NCBI RefSeq assembly: GCF_902459465.1
Contig: NW_022985705.1
Location: forward strand, 237,475 to 301,474
Direction of reading: 5' to 3'
DNA: 64,000 bases
Source: Asterias rubens
Taxonomy: Eukaryota; Echinodermata; Asteroidea; Forcipulatida; Asteriidae
Below the pieces are notes generated by a model. The model was not told where the DNA came from. It searched no databases and saw nothing but the letters and a program-made list of their open reading frames with translations. Both the position numbers and the translations under genes were made by a program. This document shows, one piece after another, positions 23,386 through 35,756 of the stretch; position 1 is the stretch's first letter; each line of letters opens with the position of its first letter.

Positions 23386-26300
23386 ATGAGCAACACTAAC
23401 ATGGACCAAGAGCCAGCCGAACATGATGCTGTCAGTCCAACGTGGCCCAAGTTTCTCTTGGCTGTTTTGACATTGTTGGGAGTCTTTAAGGGTCGTCCAT
23501 TAGACGCTTGTAGACCGTGTTATGATTGCCGCCACAAACGAGGAGATGGTGATAAATCAAAGGGTAGGCCTAATGACTAACTCATCGACTCCCGTTATAA
23601 ATTGGTATTTCACAGAGATGTATTTGCAAATGTTTGCCACATCGCAGATACGTTTGCAAGGAAGTATTTGCGATGTCTTTGCAAAATGCAATGGCGTGAA
23701 TTTTATCGCAAATGTTTGCAAATGTAATTAATAAATACCTTGGACGGTTTCAAGTCTCTGATTGGTCAAAACCCGGTCACGTGTGGGAGTGTTACAGCGG
23801 TATAAAGACCGGCTTTGGAAAATAGCGAATAAGTGGCCACTAAATCAGCATACATTGTGTAAACCTTGCGCGTTGCACTGTCGCACGCTTAATTAAATCC
23901 CTGTTAGTTTCATTGCAACTTCGCGCACTTCGCGTACGCGCGCTGAAAATGTATCAATTTTGAGTGCGCGCGTGTAACATGTGCGCGCGTAATAAACTGA
24001 CGACGCCGAGCTCGTACGCGCGTTTTAATGCACAAGGAACAGCTATCGTCCAATCATTTGCCTCCTTTGACCCCAGTGAAGGCTCTGAACTTAACAGATC
24101 ATTATTTCAAAGAGTCACTGGTCTCAAAGATCAGTAATGTGATTAACGCACGAAAGAGATGGGAACCATCAAAAGCTCGAATATGGCCCCTGAACCTGTC
24201 TGGAAGTGCCGCCGAGAGAAAAGTTAAAAAATTTTGAAAATTTTAGCCGTTTAATTCGCTAAAAAAAGGTATTTATTATTGGGAATAACAGTGTTCGTAC
24301 CCGGTCTTCACTGCGTGGTAATGACCTTGGTTGGTGGCTGGCGCTGTTAACGGACCTCGCCTCCGGCTCGGTCCGTTAACAGCGCCAGCCACCAACCCGG
24401 TCATTACCACGCAGTGAAGACCGGGTACTCGCACTGTTATTCCCTAATTATTGACCAGCCTCTTGCTGTTGGCTTTTGCGAAATTGAATATAGTCTTTGC
24501 GACCTAACGAATTTGAGTTATCTTTCAATTTTGATAAGTGAATGCTATACGATGTTGAAATTCACTTACTCATTTTGACTGCTGAATATGCTTATACAAC
24601 GGAGCTTCCATTTTCCACACGAAATTGATTGAGCCGGGTGTTAAAATGAATGGAGCTTTGTTGAAAGTGCCGTTAAACCTCTTTGGGAAAAAAATAATTA
24701 AAAAAAGAAATCGGTGAAATTAGTTTTATTGACATCAAGGTAAGCAGCAATGGCTTTCGTTTATTAATATTAGTCTTGATTCGATACCCTATTGTTGTTA
24801 ATATATTTTTGATCCAGAGATGGGTATAGATTTCTAGACAATCAATAAAAGCAGCGTCTTGAACAAAAACTAGCGTATAAACCGCCAACCATAACAAATT
24901 ATTTATAAGATTTTGAAGAACTTGTTTCGTTCCCTTTGACAAAAGTTGATACAAGCTGCGATGCAGAATCCAGGAGTGACGAAAATCGCGACATGGAAAA
25001 TAACCATGAGGCTGATGGTAGTAGTCGACCGGACTGTGCTGTATGCTCCAGTCTACTATGGAACGCCGATGGGAAAATAGTCAGAGATTGCTCAAAAGCA
25101 GGTTTGTGCTCCATTTGCGGCGGTATAGCTATGGGCGACATTGCGGGAAAGTTCCATTAAAGAGAGCGGCTCATTCAAATAAAACATCATTTTCATCTGA
25201 CAACTCACACCTGTTATATCCAGATGTTATTCATTTTCCAAACAGTGGACTTAATTGGATTATGCAAAACCAGTAGGGCTGTTGACTGCCCCAAGCTACC
25301 TGCAGCAGATTTCACGAATTGCTAGGATTAATCATATCTCGAGTTAAACATGAATATTCTTTATCCCCGATGCAAATTTACCATCTGTTAAAAATCGGTG
25401 TTCTAGTTGGTATGAAACTGCTCTAGAATTGCAAAATTCGTAAGTTCGAATCCCACCCGCGTAATATGTTTGTGATTTTGTTCACAGAACTCGGCTAAGT
25501 ATACTGAGTACACAGTGCTAACATATTACTCAGCGGTGCATTATGGGTAAAAAACAGAAATGAATATATCGAGTTAAGACGAGTAACCCATCCTAACTAT
25601 TGAGAGTGGCAGCAGTGGGATTGTCATCATGTTTATTGTTTGTGCCACATTTATGTTTAAACAATGGTTTCCTTTGTATCTGTTCAGTTCCAGGTTGGCT
25701 TAACAGCAGAGTGTGTGGTGTCCTTTCTAATCTACTCGTTCTAATACTCCTCGGTTGTTCCACGTTCACACTGGGCTGGTATGTGGTTACTTATTGGGGT
25801 CAAGTCAGGTACATCAATCGTTTGGTCTCTGTCTTTTCTTTTGTTTACATCATATCCGGGGTGGCCTTAGTTTGTTTTTTGTCCAACGCGGTCCAGTACC
25901 GTCGCCGGGGACCAGTGCTAGATTGGTCGTGGTACTATGTGCTTCACCAGGACTACATACTGAGGCGCTTGAGATGCCTGGCCGGTCGCAGGTTCCCCTT
26001 ACCCAAGAAGGTGCTTTTGATCTTCAGTTTGGTCTGGCTACTTGTAAACTATACCATGCAGGTTGGCAATCTTGTTTGTTATTTGGGGCGATCCAATTCT
26101 TCAAGAATTATCAACGACTCTGTCATGCCCTTTAGTAATTCATCAGTCCATCTGATGATGTCTGCACCCACGGCGTTTACGATTTTAAAAACGGCCATTG
26201 GGATCTCCGTCTCAATCATCATTCTCGCCATCTACACTTGTTTCTGGTATAACATACTTGTCATGCGCACAGCTTTGACAGCCGAGTTAAATCTGGTGAT

Positions 26301-26796
26301 AGTTTTCATCAAACGCAATACGGGGAACTTAGACTTGTGTCGTCGCCGTGTATTTGAGATCAACCATGATTTCCGTATCCTGCACGGGTTGTTGGCGACT
26401 CTGATGCCGTTCATTGTCGCTTCTTCTGTTCTGGGTCTCACAATCCACATCACTTGGAACTACGAAATATACAGCTTCAAAGACAAAGGCATCGCTATGA
26501 GAAACCTCCCAATCAACATGTTCATCCTCAGTTCGAAGTCTTTTGTGCTCATCTTACCCTTACTAGCAGTGGGTGGGATCAACATCGACTTCATCTGGCA
26601 GCAGTTTAATTACGCCCTCATGCGGCAGAGAAACAGTCTTCATGAGGAGTTTTGGGAGCGGCTTTTGGGGTTTACTGCCGAGCTACAAGATGAACGTAAA
26701 GCCGGTCATAACTTGATGTTGTTTCTCTCACTGATCAGTTTATATCTTGGTCGCAATCTGCCAGAGCAGCGACTTGACTACACTCTTGATCATTGA
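23386..26796 (+). CDS. Receptor copy C: GRL-like seven-transmembrane protein, 480 aa
   Basis: Exons are 23386-23563, 24946-25101 and 25688-26796, all GT-AG and phase 1 as in copy B. Exon 1 has the hydrophobic LLAVLTLLGVFKG followed by CRPCYDCRHKR. Exon 2 has DCAVC and LLWNADG. Exon 3 has seven membrane segments with RRLRCLAGRRFPLP between TM2 and TM3 and KRNTGNLDLCRRR between TM4 and TM5. The TM3-TM4 loop has three sequons (NSS, NDS, NSS), supporting N-in/C-out. CAG directly precedes the GATGAGC start context, so a 5'UTR intron is likely. Intron 1 carries a 720-bp insertion absent from copy D. It is likely a chemosensory membrane protein; family placement is inferred and no symbol is assigned. 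Confidence 0.82.
23727..24446. mobile_element. 720-bp insertion with terminal hairpin, private to unit 1
   Basis: The sequence on both sides is contiguous in unit 2 (about 33,040-33,052), so this block is an insertion, or a deletion in unit 2. It begins AATAAATACCTTGG, and the complement AAGGTATTTATT is at about 24,268-24,279. A near-perfect palindrome follows at 24,281-24,444 with ends GGGAATAACAGTG. The 69-codon ORF inside has no family signal. Probably a non-autonomous DNA transposon. Confidence 0.75.
25405..25560 (+). repeat. tRNA-derived SINE (unit 1 copy)
   Basis: CTAGTTGGTATGAAACTGCT is followed by the B-box AGTTCGAATCCC and the body AGTATACTGAGTACACAGTG. The collinear copy in unit 2 is at 33,985-34,150. 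Confidence 0.5.
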
Positions 26797-26939
26797 ATGT
26801 ATGAAAAGCGGGTAGAGGTCTCTACAACCTGAACCTATCTGACGTCAGACTTTGAGGCACGTTAGTAACACCAGAGTGGCCTCTAGCCTAGGTCAATCCC
26901 CGTCTGTTAACACCTTTCAACTAACCCCACAAACCAACA

Positions 26940-27040
26940 TTACATAGGGTGCGTTCGATTAGCTTCCCTGGGTTTACACGGCGGTGCTCACTCAGCTGAG
27001 CCCCTGACAAGAGCTAAACGAACGATCACTCACCGCTCTC
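26940..27040. mobile_element. Short inverted element, GGTGCGTTCGATTAGC family
   Basis: GGTGCGTTCGATTAGCTTCC is mirrored by AGAGCTAAACGAACG about 60 bases on. Single ends of the family occur at about 20,628 and 37,190. Confidence 0.5.
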
Positions 27041-27296
27041 GTAGTGATATCATGCACCTTGGGCCAGCCTCAAAAGTGACCCACTCCACAAGCAGGACAC
27101 TGGCTGACCCGGGTGAGCCCCTCGGAATGATGTCAGAGCTATTCGAATCAACATTACATACAAGTAAATACTGTACCTCGCACCAATCAATACACAGATG
27201 GAAGCTTACGTCACTGCATGTTTATCCAATTGAATCGTTGGTTCTGAAAAGCAAGACCTGTATTTTTCAATGCGGATAAAGATAGGGGACCAGTCT

Positions 27297-27560
27297 AAAG
27301 GCCCTGTCACACCACGGCGTATCGCCTGAACGTAAGCCAACGTATGCGAAATATCGAAAATACGTTGGTGTACGTTGGTGTACGCTGATATAAGTTTGGG
27401 GTAAGTTGGGGATACGTCGTTTACGTTAAGAGCACGCTGTTAAAATGTTGAACACGTCGAGCCCGCGAATTTTTTTTGAGCATGTTAAAAATGTCTCGGC
27501 GTACTGAACGTGTGCTTCATACGTTCCCCGTAAGTTCATGGTACGTTAGACATATGTCAT
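27297..27560. repeat. TACGTT-rich degenerate repeat
   Basis: After GGCCCTGTCACACC, words such as TACGTTGGTG, CGTAAG and TACGTT recur in both orientations. It is present only in unit 1 of the duplication. Confidence 0.5.
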
Positions 27561-28378
27561 AATCCAAAAAGTCAAGATTAACACAATGTCAGCATAACAT
27601 CGAAAATAAATGTGCATTATACTAGCTCACAAAATAACCGGAAAGAGTTCATATTTAAAATTGTAAGCCTTGTAAAATCTGCAGCATTTGTTTTCTTAAT
27701 TTGTTTTATTGTTACAAGTCGCCAGACACACAAGGCCTGAAGGCAAGGTGTGGGCTACATTGTTTTGTCCATAGGCCGTTGCCACCTACTGCTAGAGCTG
27801 AAACAGGGTTACCCCTTTTACAGTCCATACGGATGTAGGCTTGGGTATATTCAGCATGCTACAAATTGTATTGTTTGAAGCTTTGCATGGTATCGATACA
27901 AGAAAGAAACGGTAAATAATTAAAAGTAAACTTGTATTTGTAAAGAGCCGGTGTGTTCTCGACGTTTCGAACAGTACGGCCTATACTCTGCTCGTTTAAA
28001 AAAAAAAAGTGTTGCTCTAAAATCATGTGATAGCAATATTCGGACTTTATTGGCTATAGCAATAATTAATTTAAGCTGTAAATTTTATAAACTTAAACAA
28101 AATGTTTAAAATGCAGTGATATTAAAGGATACAACAAGTCTTTGTAAAACTTTCGTCTGGAATCTTACTAAAGTTCCAACTGGAACAATTTTGTGAAATA
28201 CAGTGTCAAATTAATGGTTTATGGTTTATCACTAAACCCCGAGCAGTGACGTACACACCCGTATCAGATAGGCGTGCCACGACTCGCCCCGAACCAAACG
28301 CCCAGTCCGCAAGCCGCCGTCAGACCGCCAGTGGCAAGTGGTGGCTGATGAGCGGCCTGTTGGCATCGGCAAGCCGAC

Positions 28379-28775
28379 TTAAAGGAACACGTTGCCTTGG
28401 ATCGGACGAGTTGGTCTATAAAAAGCGTTTGAAACCGTTTGTTATAAAAAGCATATGGTTGGAAAGATGTTTTAAAAGTAGAATATAATGATCCACACAA
28501 GTATCACTCGAAATTGCACGGTTTTCCTTCTACGTCGCGAACTAACACGGTCGGCCATTAATTTACGGGAGTCAAAAATTTGACTCCCATATTAATGGCC
28601 GACCGTGTTTGTCGACGAGGTAAAAAGAAAACCGAGCAATTTCAAGGCATGTTTGTGTAGATCATTATATTGTACTTTTTCAACATATTTCTACCCATAT
28701 GCATTTTATAACAAACGGCTACAGAACGCTTTTCAAAGACCAACTCGACCGATCCAAGGCAACGTGTTCCTTTAA
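28379..28775. mobile_element. TTAA-flanked foldback MITE (piggyBac-type), near-perfect palindrome
   Basis: The sequence is TTAA, then AGGAACACGTTGCCTTGGAT, two arms of about 190 bases meeting at ACTCCCATATTAATGG, and the complement CAACGTGTTCCT, then TTAA. It has no coding capacity. TTAA target duplication is characteristic of piggyBac transposases. A second copy is at 44,997-45,324. Confidence 0.88.
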
Positions 28776-29502
28776 TACCAACAGCGTAAGTACATGTGCA
28801 TAGAGGATACTCTAGACACGCTTGGTTGGTTACGCCCATGTGATAAAGAAGGTACATGTACAACACGTCCATTAATGCTTAGTGGCCTCATCTTTCCTAG
28901 AGAAAAAAATACGCTATAAGGGATTACTGATTGTATATAATAGAGATCAGTGTAAGGGAGCAGGAAAGTCGGTCGACGCATGCGCCAAACTGAAGTAGTC
29001 TCCGTCGTGTAGAGATTGGGAACGTTTTTTTGGTGAAACAACGTCCGGTCTGTACGACAACGGAGTGATGTCGTTTGTACACGTTGTATGGTGAAGGAGC
29101 CTTGTGATTGACTTGATTCGAGCCCCATTCTCGTACGAGAGATCCTAAAAATCATATCCGACTTCAACATGTAGTTATTGTGGTCCCGAGAATGACCAGG
29201 CACAGGGGGGCTAGGTTTGGGGGATGCCAACCTCGCAAAAGTTGTCTGATGTTTAGGCGATTGGACTGAAAATAAAAGGACCCTCGCGGGACTGGGACTT
29301 GAATCAATGCTATACCACCATGCGGTCCACAACATACAGGATGGGAGTACTCAAGCGTGAGCATACAGACTACTGTGTTATGTTCTCTCCCGTCCATGTG
29401 CTACGTCCCGAAAATAGAAAGCTCGCTATTACTGGACAAAGATGACATAATAGACGCCGCGAGAGGGCGTTATACGATCTTCATAGCGCTATATAGCTCT
29501 AT
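28776..29502. other. Spacer between duplication units, nothing recognised
   Basis: A 187-codon open frame runs on the minus strand (29,335-28,772). Its composition is arbitrary, it ends inside the foldback element, and it shows no motif. I do not support it as a gene. Confidence 0.5.
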
Positions 29503-29727
29503 GGGTGGATTACATAAAGTGCTTACACTGCAAGCAATTTATTTGCTAGCAAAACCAATTATGTAAAGGGGAACTTGGTATACATACGTTTGCTACTCCT
29601 AAAAGTAATGGCAAAAAAAAACACTATTGGTTAAAAGCCTATATTATCAGCGTTGATAGTACTAATCATTTTAAGATTGATACATTACTTTGAATGGATG
29701 TTGGTACGGAAAAATATTATGGAATTC

Positions 29728-29762
29728 CCCCCCCCCCCCCAAAAAAAAAAAAAAAAAAAAAA
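29728..29762. repeat. C-run followed by A-run
   Basis: About 14 C are followed directly by about 21 A. No counterpart exists in unit 1. Confidence 0.95.
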
Positions 29763-30216
29763 TGGTGTCCCATGGAATTCTGTCCGCCGAAGATTCGGTC
29801 CCCCTCATGGGAATTCGGAAATAAACGTGGTCTGTATGAGGATGAATCAAAAGAGGGCGCTATCAGAAGAAGTTTGTACACAGTTCGCCATGTGGGGGCA
29901 CAGAATCTCCGACCACAACGGATTATTCTACCTGTTCTTCTTAAAGTGCCTTTAAAACAACCGCTCTATGGTCAGGGCAACGAGGAGCGATTGGCTATGG
30001 TGGACTTTCAAATTCAGTCTCGCTGTCCTCCTCTGTTATCGCAAACACTCGGCGCATGCACATTGGGCATGAAATGAGGTGCATGATGGTCCAGCCATAG
30101 CGATCAAGTTTGATCTCTAGCTAGACCAGCATGCACCTTTTTCAACACTTGGCGCTTGCGCAATGGGTATTTGCGAAAAGGTCTCATATAAGCAGGCTCT
30201 TTTCCACGCGATCACT

Positions 30217-30427
30217 TATAGACGATGTGACCTCTGACGTCACTCGAAAACCATAACATGATTCACGCTTATACCGTCGGGCAAAACCTTTGTGTTTTGG
30301 CAGCCAGTTAGAAAGTGTATGCACTCTTAACATGACTACGCGTCTTTCTGCCCGGCGAAACATGACGTATGCAGTGTTTTGTCTACAGAGGGCGGTTTGA
30401 ATGTAAACATAGGTCACATCGTCTATA
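30217..30427. mobile_element. Short MITE with TATAGACGATGTGACCT inverted ends
   Basis: TATAGACGATGTGACCTC at the left is mirrored by AGGTCACATCGTCTATA at the right. Unit 1 has the uninterrupted CACTTGTAGGATCTG at about 20,824-20,838, which is the empty site. The ends suggest a TA target duplication, as in Tc1/mariner-type elements. Confidence 0.82.
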
Positions 30428-32654
30428 GGATCTGATGTTTGAACAAGAATCCAGGTCTGGTTAACAACTTGAAACAAAAATATAATTTTGTGTTTTTAAA
30501 AGCAGAGAACAGCTTCAGTTTTGATAGTTTAGTTTCTGTGATTTTAACACCTGATTTTATTTCATAGAGCTGCATAATGCGAAAAATATTGCTTAACAAT
30601 TCTTGGCTTAGCAGAAATGAGCAGGGCACCAGACACACAGTGTACATGTGACTTATTATTACGACTGGTAACCTTATTCTGGTAAGCATGATTTTGTCGT
30701 GCTTAGCTGCTTTTTGTGCTTCAGCTTTATGATTTGGCCCCTTGTTTTACGAGTGCGTCAGAGGCAGGAATCTCATATACAGGTCCATAAACAATGCTGT
30801 TATTATAACTTAAATAACATCTCAGTTTCAACTCTGTATCTCACTTTCATGTATGCTGTGAATATTTTCATCTTAAAGGAAGTGTCACAGATTGGTAAAA
30901 CTCTCCAAAATTTAATGACCATCAAAGCTTACTGTGTTACGAGAAGCACTGCAGCTGCTTGGTGATGGGCCTATATACATAAACAATTTTGAGAAAGGCT
31001 CCACTTGATGTTGATTAATAATTTTAACACATAAATTGTTTAATCTGAGAAACGATTCACTTCTACTTCCACTTCTACGTGATACTCGGCAATGTCCGTA
31101 AGTCAGGATATAACGCCAAGGAAAATCAGAGTCAGAAAGAAACTGATTCATGCTTTTGGCTCAGTGGTTTCTTTCCCTGCCTTTCACTTCTGTGGTCCCC
31201 GGTTTGAATCCCACTTCAGACCGGAGAGCGTTGCTTTTTGACTCTGTTTTTCAGTCCCTCCCTGAGTGCATGTGTTTAATCCATCATTTAGGGGAAGGGG
31301 GGTCCTTTTACATCTTAAATTTAACATTATTTAAATCTCGTTTCCTATATCACAACTCTGTTGTTTGGTTGATCGTTTTAAATGTGTTCAAATATTATGA
31401 TATAATAACTTTCTAAGTTGTAGAGGTTCGAGTTGAATGAACACTCGGTCAAAGTATTCATGTTCACTTTAATGCGTTTTTTTTTTCAAAGAGGAACTTC
31501 AAAAAATGAATCCTGCATTACCACGTGCTGTCTAAACAACGATACAAGTATAGAAACTTGACAGGAAACTGTATGACACCAGAATTAAATTGCGATTATG
31601 TGCTGGGAACTTGGTTTAATTTTGCTTGAACTTAACTGTAAGAAGGAAGTCTGGAAGAGAAATAAAGTAAATTACGGAACTATTAGGGCGCAATTTATCT
31701 GATCGACACAGCACCACAATGCAGAGGTAAGATTGCAAGATTAATACGTCATATCCGATACTGTTAATATCTAATGTGTGCAGTAGCTCAGAGGACAAAT
31801 AAGGCAATATAGTGTTCTGTTTTTTCTGCTTATTAAATTAAGCAGCTCTATGAAATTGGGCCGTGGTGTAGTCAGCGGCAGAGTGCGGGTTCGAATCCCG
31901 GTAATGACACTTGTGCTTGGACACTTAACCATAATTATTGGAAAGGTAGAGTGAAATCTGCTTTACAAGCCAGACTCCGGGGCGATTCACCATGCCTACA
32001 TCCTTACGGACTGTGAAGGGGGTTACCCTACGTTTCAGCCCAATGGTTTAATTTTTTGCGTTTACAGTGTCAAATAATGCATAAGGACGGGATATGCCTG
32101 ACTGTGAAGTTGTCAAGTTAATACTAAACTCGATCAATTTGTTTCTTCCTGGCAGATAAAAACATCTTAGATTTCATTCAGAATTCCTTGATTTGTTGTT
32201 AACTGTGGCCCACTGTGATTATTCATTATACCAATATTTCTGCTCCGATGGTGGAAATTCATCCTACATCAATTCTTCACAATTTTTAACTTAATTATAT
32301 AGTTTCCATGCATGTCACTGCTCCTTTTTCTTTAGTGGTCTCAATGCACATAATGTACTTTGACAATTACATTATGATTGTTTGCATTTACCATCGGCCA
32401 TTTTGGTTGGTATAAGTTGTTTGCATTAGCTATAAATCTCGTTTTGTCTCCTTTTTAATTTGCATTTGAATGAAACACACATGACCTACGGCTTTACGTC
32501 CCATCCGAAGGACGAACAAATAAGAATGGTTAAGTGCCTCGTTATTTACCGGAAGCACTATCATGTGATTTGAAATATTACTTTCATGAAGCCATCTATA
32601 ATTTCGTAGATTTTAGTGTAAAATCGTTTTTTACCATGTCAATAATAATACAGG

Positions 32655-35600
32655 ATGAGCAACACTAACATGGACCAAGAGCCAGCCGAACATAATGCTG
32701 TCAGTCCAACGTGGCCCAAGTTTCTCTTGGCTGTTTTGACATTGTTGGGAGTCTTTAAGGGTCGTCCATTAGACGCTTGTAGACCGTGTTATGATTGCCG
32801 CCACAAACGAGCAGATGGTGATAAATCAAAGGGTAGGCCTAATGACTAACTCATCAATTAAATGCCATTCCCACATACCCGTTATTTTGACATTTCCCCG
32901 TCATAAGTCGACTCCCGTTATAATTGGTATTTCACAGAGATGTATTTGCAAATGTTTGCCACATCGCAGATATGTTTGGAAGGAAGTATTTGCGATGTCT
33001 TTCCAAAATGCAATGACGTGAATTGTATCGCAAAAGTTTTCAAGTATAATTATTGACCATCCTCTTGCTGTTGGCTTTTGCGAAATTGAATATAGTCTTT
33101 GCGACCTAACGAACTTGAGTTATCTTTAAATTTTGATAAGTGAATGCTATACGATGTTGAAATTCACTTACTCATTTTGACTGCTGAATATGCTTATTCA
33201 ACGGAGCTTCCATTTTTCACACGAAATTGATTGAGCCGGGTGTTAAAATGAATGGAACTTTGTTGAAAGTGCCGTTTAACCTCTTTGGGAAAAAAATAAT
33301 TAAAAAAAGAAATCGGGGAAATTAGTTTTATTGACATCAAGGTTAGCAGCAATGGCTTTCGTTTATTAATATTAGTCTTGATTCGATACCCTCTTGTTGT
33401 TAATTTTGATGCAGAGATGGGTATAGATTTCTAGACAATCAATAAAAGCAGCGTCTTGAACAAAAACTAGCGTATAAACCGCCAACCATAACAAATTATT
33501 TATAAGATTTTGAAGAACTTGTTTCGTTCCCTTTGACAAAAGTTGATAGAAGCTGCGATGCAGAATCCAGGAGTGACGAAAATCGCAACGTGGAGAATAA
33601 CCAAGAGGCTGATGGTAGTAGTCGACCGGACTGTGCTGTATGCTCCAGTCTCCTATGGAACGCCGATGGGAAAATAGTCAGGGATTACTCAAAAGCAGGT
33701 TTGTGCTCCATTTGCGGCGGTATAGCTATGGGCGACATTGCGGGAAAGTTCCATTAAAGAGAGCGGCTCATTCAATTAAAACATCATTTTCATCTGACAA
33801 CTAACACCTGTTATCTCCATGTTATTCATTTTCCAATAGTGGACTTAATTGGATCATGCAAAACCAGTAGGGTTGTTGACTGCCCCAAGCAACCTGCAGC
33901 AGATTTCGCGAATTGCTATATGATTAATCATATCTCGAGTTAAACATCAATATTCTTTATCCCCGATGCAAATTTACCATCTGTTAAAAATCGGTGGTCC
34001 AGTTGGTATGAAACTACTCTAGAATTGCAAAATTCGTAGGTTCGAATCCCACCCGAGTAATAATATTATGCCTGTGATTTTGTTCACAGAACTCGGCTAA
34101 GAATACCGAGTAGACAGTGCTAACACACATCGGTGTATAATGGGTAAAACAAAAAATGAATATCCCGAGTTAAGACGAGTAACCCATCCTAACTTAGGAT
34201 GGGTTCAATGTGTCCTGACGTCTTTGAATACGGAATTTAACTTGTCCTAAGTCGTGAGATTAACCCTAAGTTAGGAAGAGTTTGGTGAATTCAACAGCTG
34301 CTCATCCAGTAAATTTAACGGGAAACACTCCGGAAAATGAATGCAAATCAGGTTATTAAAACCTGTGGAAAGGGAAAGAGTTGTTACTTGGTTATTTTGT
34401 TTAAACTTATTGAGAAAAAGAAGGTTACATAAACCAGTGGAGAGAACAGGTTATTTAAAAATAAATAATAAAAAACTGTAATTATGTTACATCATTATTG
34501 ATAGTGGCAGCAGTGGGATTGTCATCATCTTTATTGTTTGTGCCACATTATTTTACAATGGTTTCTTTGTATCTGTTCAGTTCCAGGTTGGCTAAACAGC
34601 AGAGTGTGTGGTGTCCTTTCTAATCTACTCGTTCTAACACTCCTCGGTTGTTCCACGTTCACACTGGGCTGGTATGTGGTTGCTTATTGGGGTCATGTCA
34701 GGTACATCAATCATTTCGTCTCTTTCATTACTTTTGTTGACATCATATCCGGGGTGGCCTTAGTTTGTATATTTTCCAACGCGTTCCAGTACTGTCGCCG
34801 GGGACCAGTGCTAGATTGGTCGTGGTACGATATTCTTCATCAGGACTATATACTGAGGCGTTTGAGATGCCTGGCCGGTCGTAGGTTCCCCTTACCCAAG
34901 AAGGTGCTTTTGATCTTCAGTTTGGTCTGGCTACTTGTAAACTATACCATGCATGTTGCCAGTCTCGTTTGTCATCAGGGGCGACCCCATTCTTCGAGAA
35001 TTATCAACGACTCTGTCATGCCCATTGGTAATTCATCAGTCCATCTGATGAGATCTGCACCCACGGCGTTTACGATTTTAAGAACGGCCATGGGAATCTC
35101 TGTCTCAATCATCAGTCTCGCCATCTACACTTGTTTCTGGTATAACATTCTTATCATGCGCACAGCTTTGACAGCCGAGTTAAATCTGGTGATAGATTTC
35201 ATCAAGCGCAATACGGGGAACTTAGACTTGTGTCGTCGCCGTGTATTTGAGGTCAATCATGATTTCCGTATCCTGCACGGGTTGTTGGCGACTCTGATGC
35301 CGTTCATTGTCGCTTCTTCCGTTTTGGGCCTCACAGTCCACATCACGTGGAACTACCACATCTACAGCTTCAAAGACAAAGGCATCGCGATGCGAAACCT
35401 TCTCATCAACATCTCCATCTTCACTTCGAAATGTTTTGCTCTCATCTTACCTTTACTAGCAGTGGGTGGGATCAACATTGATTTCATCTGGCAGCAGTTT
35501 AATTACGCCCTCATGCGGCAGAGAAACAGTCTTCATGAGGAGTTTTGGGAGCGGCTTTTGGGGTTTACTGCCGAGCTACAAGATGAACGTAAAGCCGGCC

Positions 35601-35689
35601 ATAACTTGATGTTGTTTCTCTCACTGATCAGCTTATACCTTGGTCGCAATCTGCCAGAGCAGCGACTTGACTACACTCTTGATCATTGA
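32655..35689 (+). CDS. Receptor copy D: GRL-like seven-transmembrane protein, 480 aa
   Basis: Exons are 32655-32832, 33543-33698 and 34581-35689, with the same lengths (178, 156, 1109 nt) and phases as copy C. The frame is intact with no stops. About 40 residues of exon 3 differ from copy C. Nearly all lie in TM1-TM4, the TM3-TM4 outer loop and TM5-TM6. The last 82 residues are identical, as are the cytosolic RRLRCLAGRRFPLPKK and KRNTGNLDLCRRR segments. The CxxC clusters CRPCYDC and DCAVC are kept. Copy D is probably functional and diverging from C in ligand-facing parts. Family placement as gustatory-receptor-like is inferred from topology and loop motifs. Confidence 0.82.
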
Positions 35690-35756
35690 ATGTATGAAAA
35701 GCGGTTAGAGGTCTCTACAACCTGAACCTATCTGACGTCAGACTTTGACGCACGTT

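Larger units (their letters stand above)
20222..28270 (+). repeat. Unit 1 of a direct tandem duplication of about 8 kb (contains copy C)
   Basis: Collinear with 29,503-38,420, from GTGGATTACA (20,231) through receptor copy C to TTTATCACTAAACCCCGAGC near 28,240. Identity is high but clearly lower than between the inverted arms. It is interrupted by insertions private to one unit. The duplication is older than the A/B inversion. Confidence 0.9.

Noticed and set aside
28772-29335. 187-codon minus-strand ORF between receptor copies C and D
   Set aside because: No motif, arbitrary composition, ends within a MITE and absent from the duplicated counterpart.
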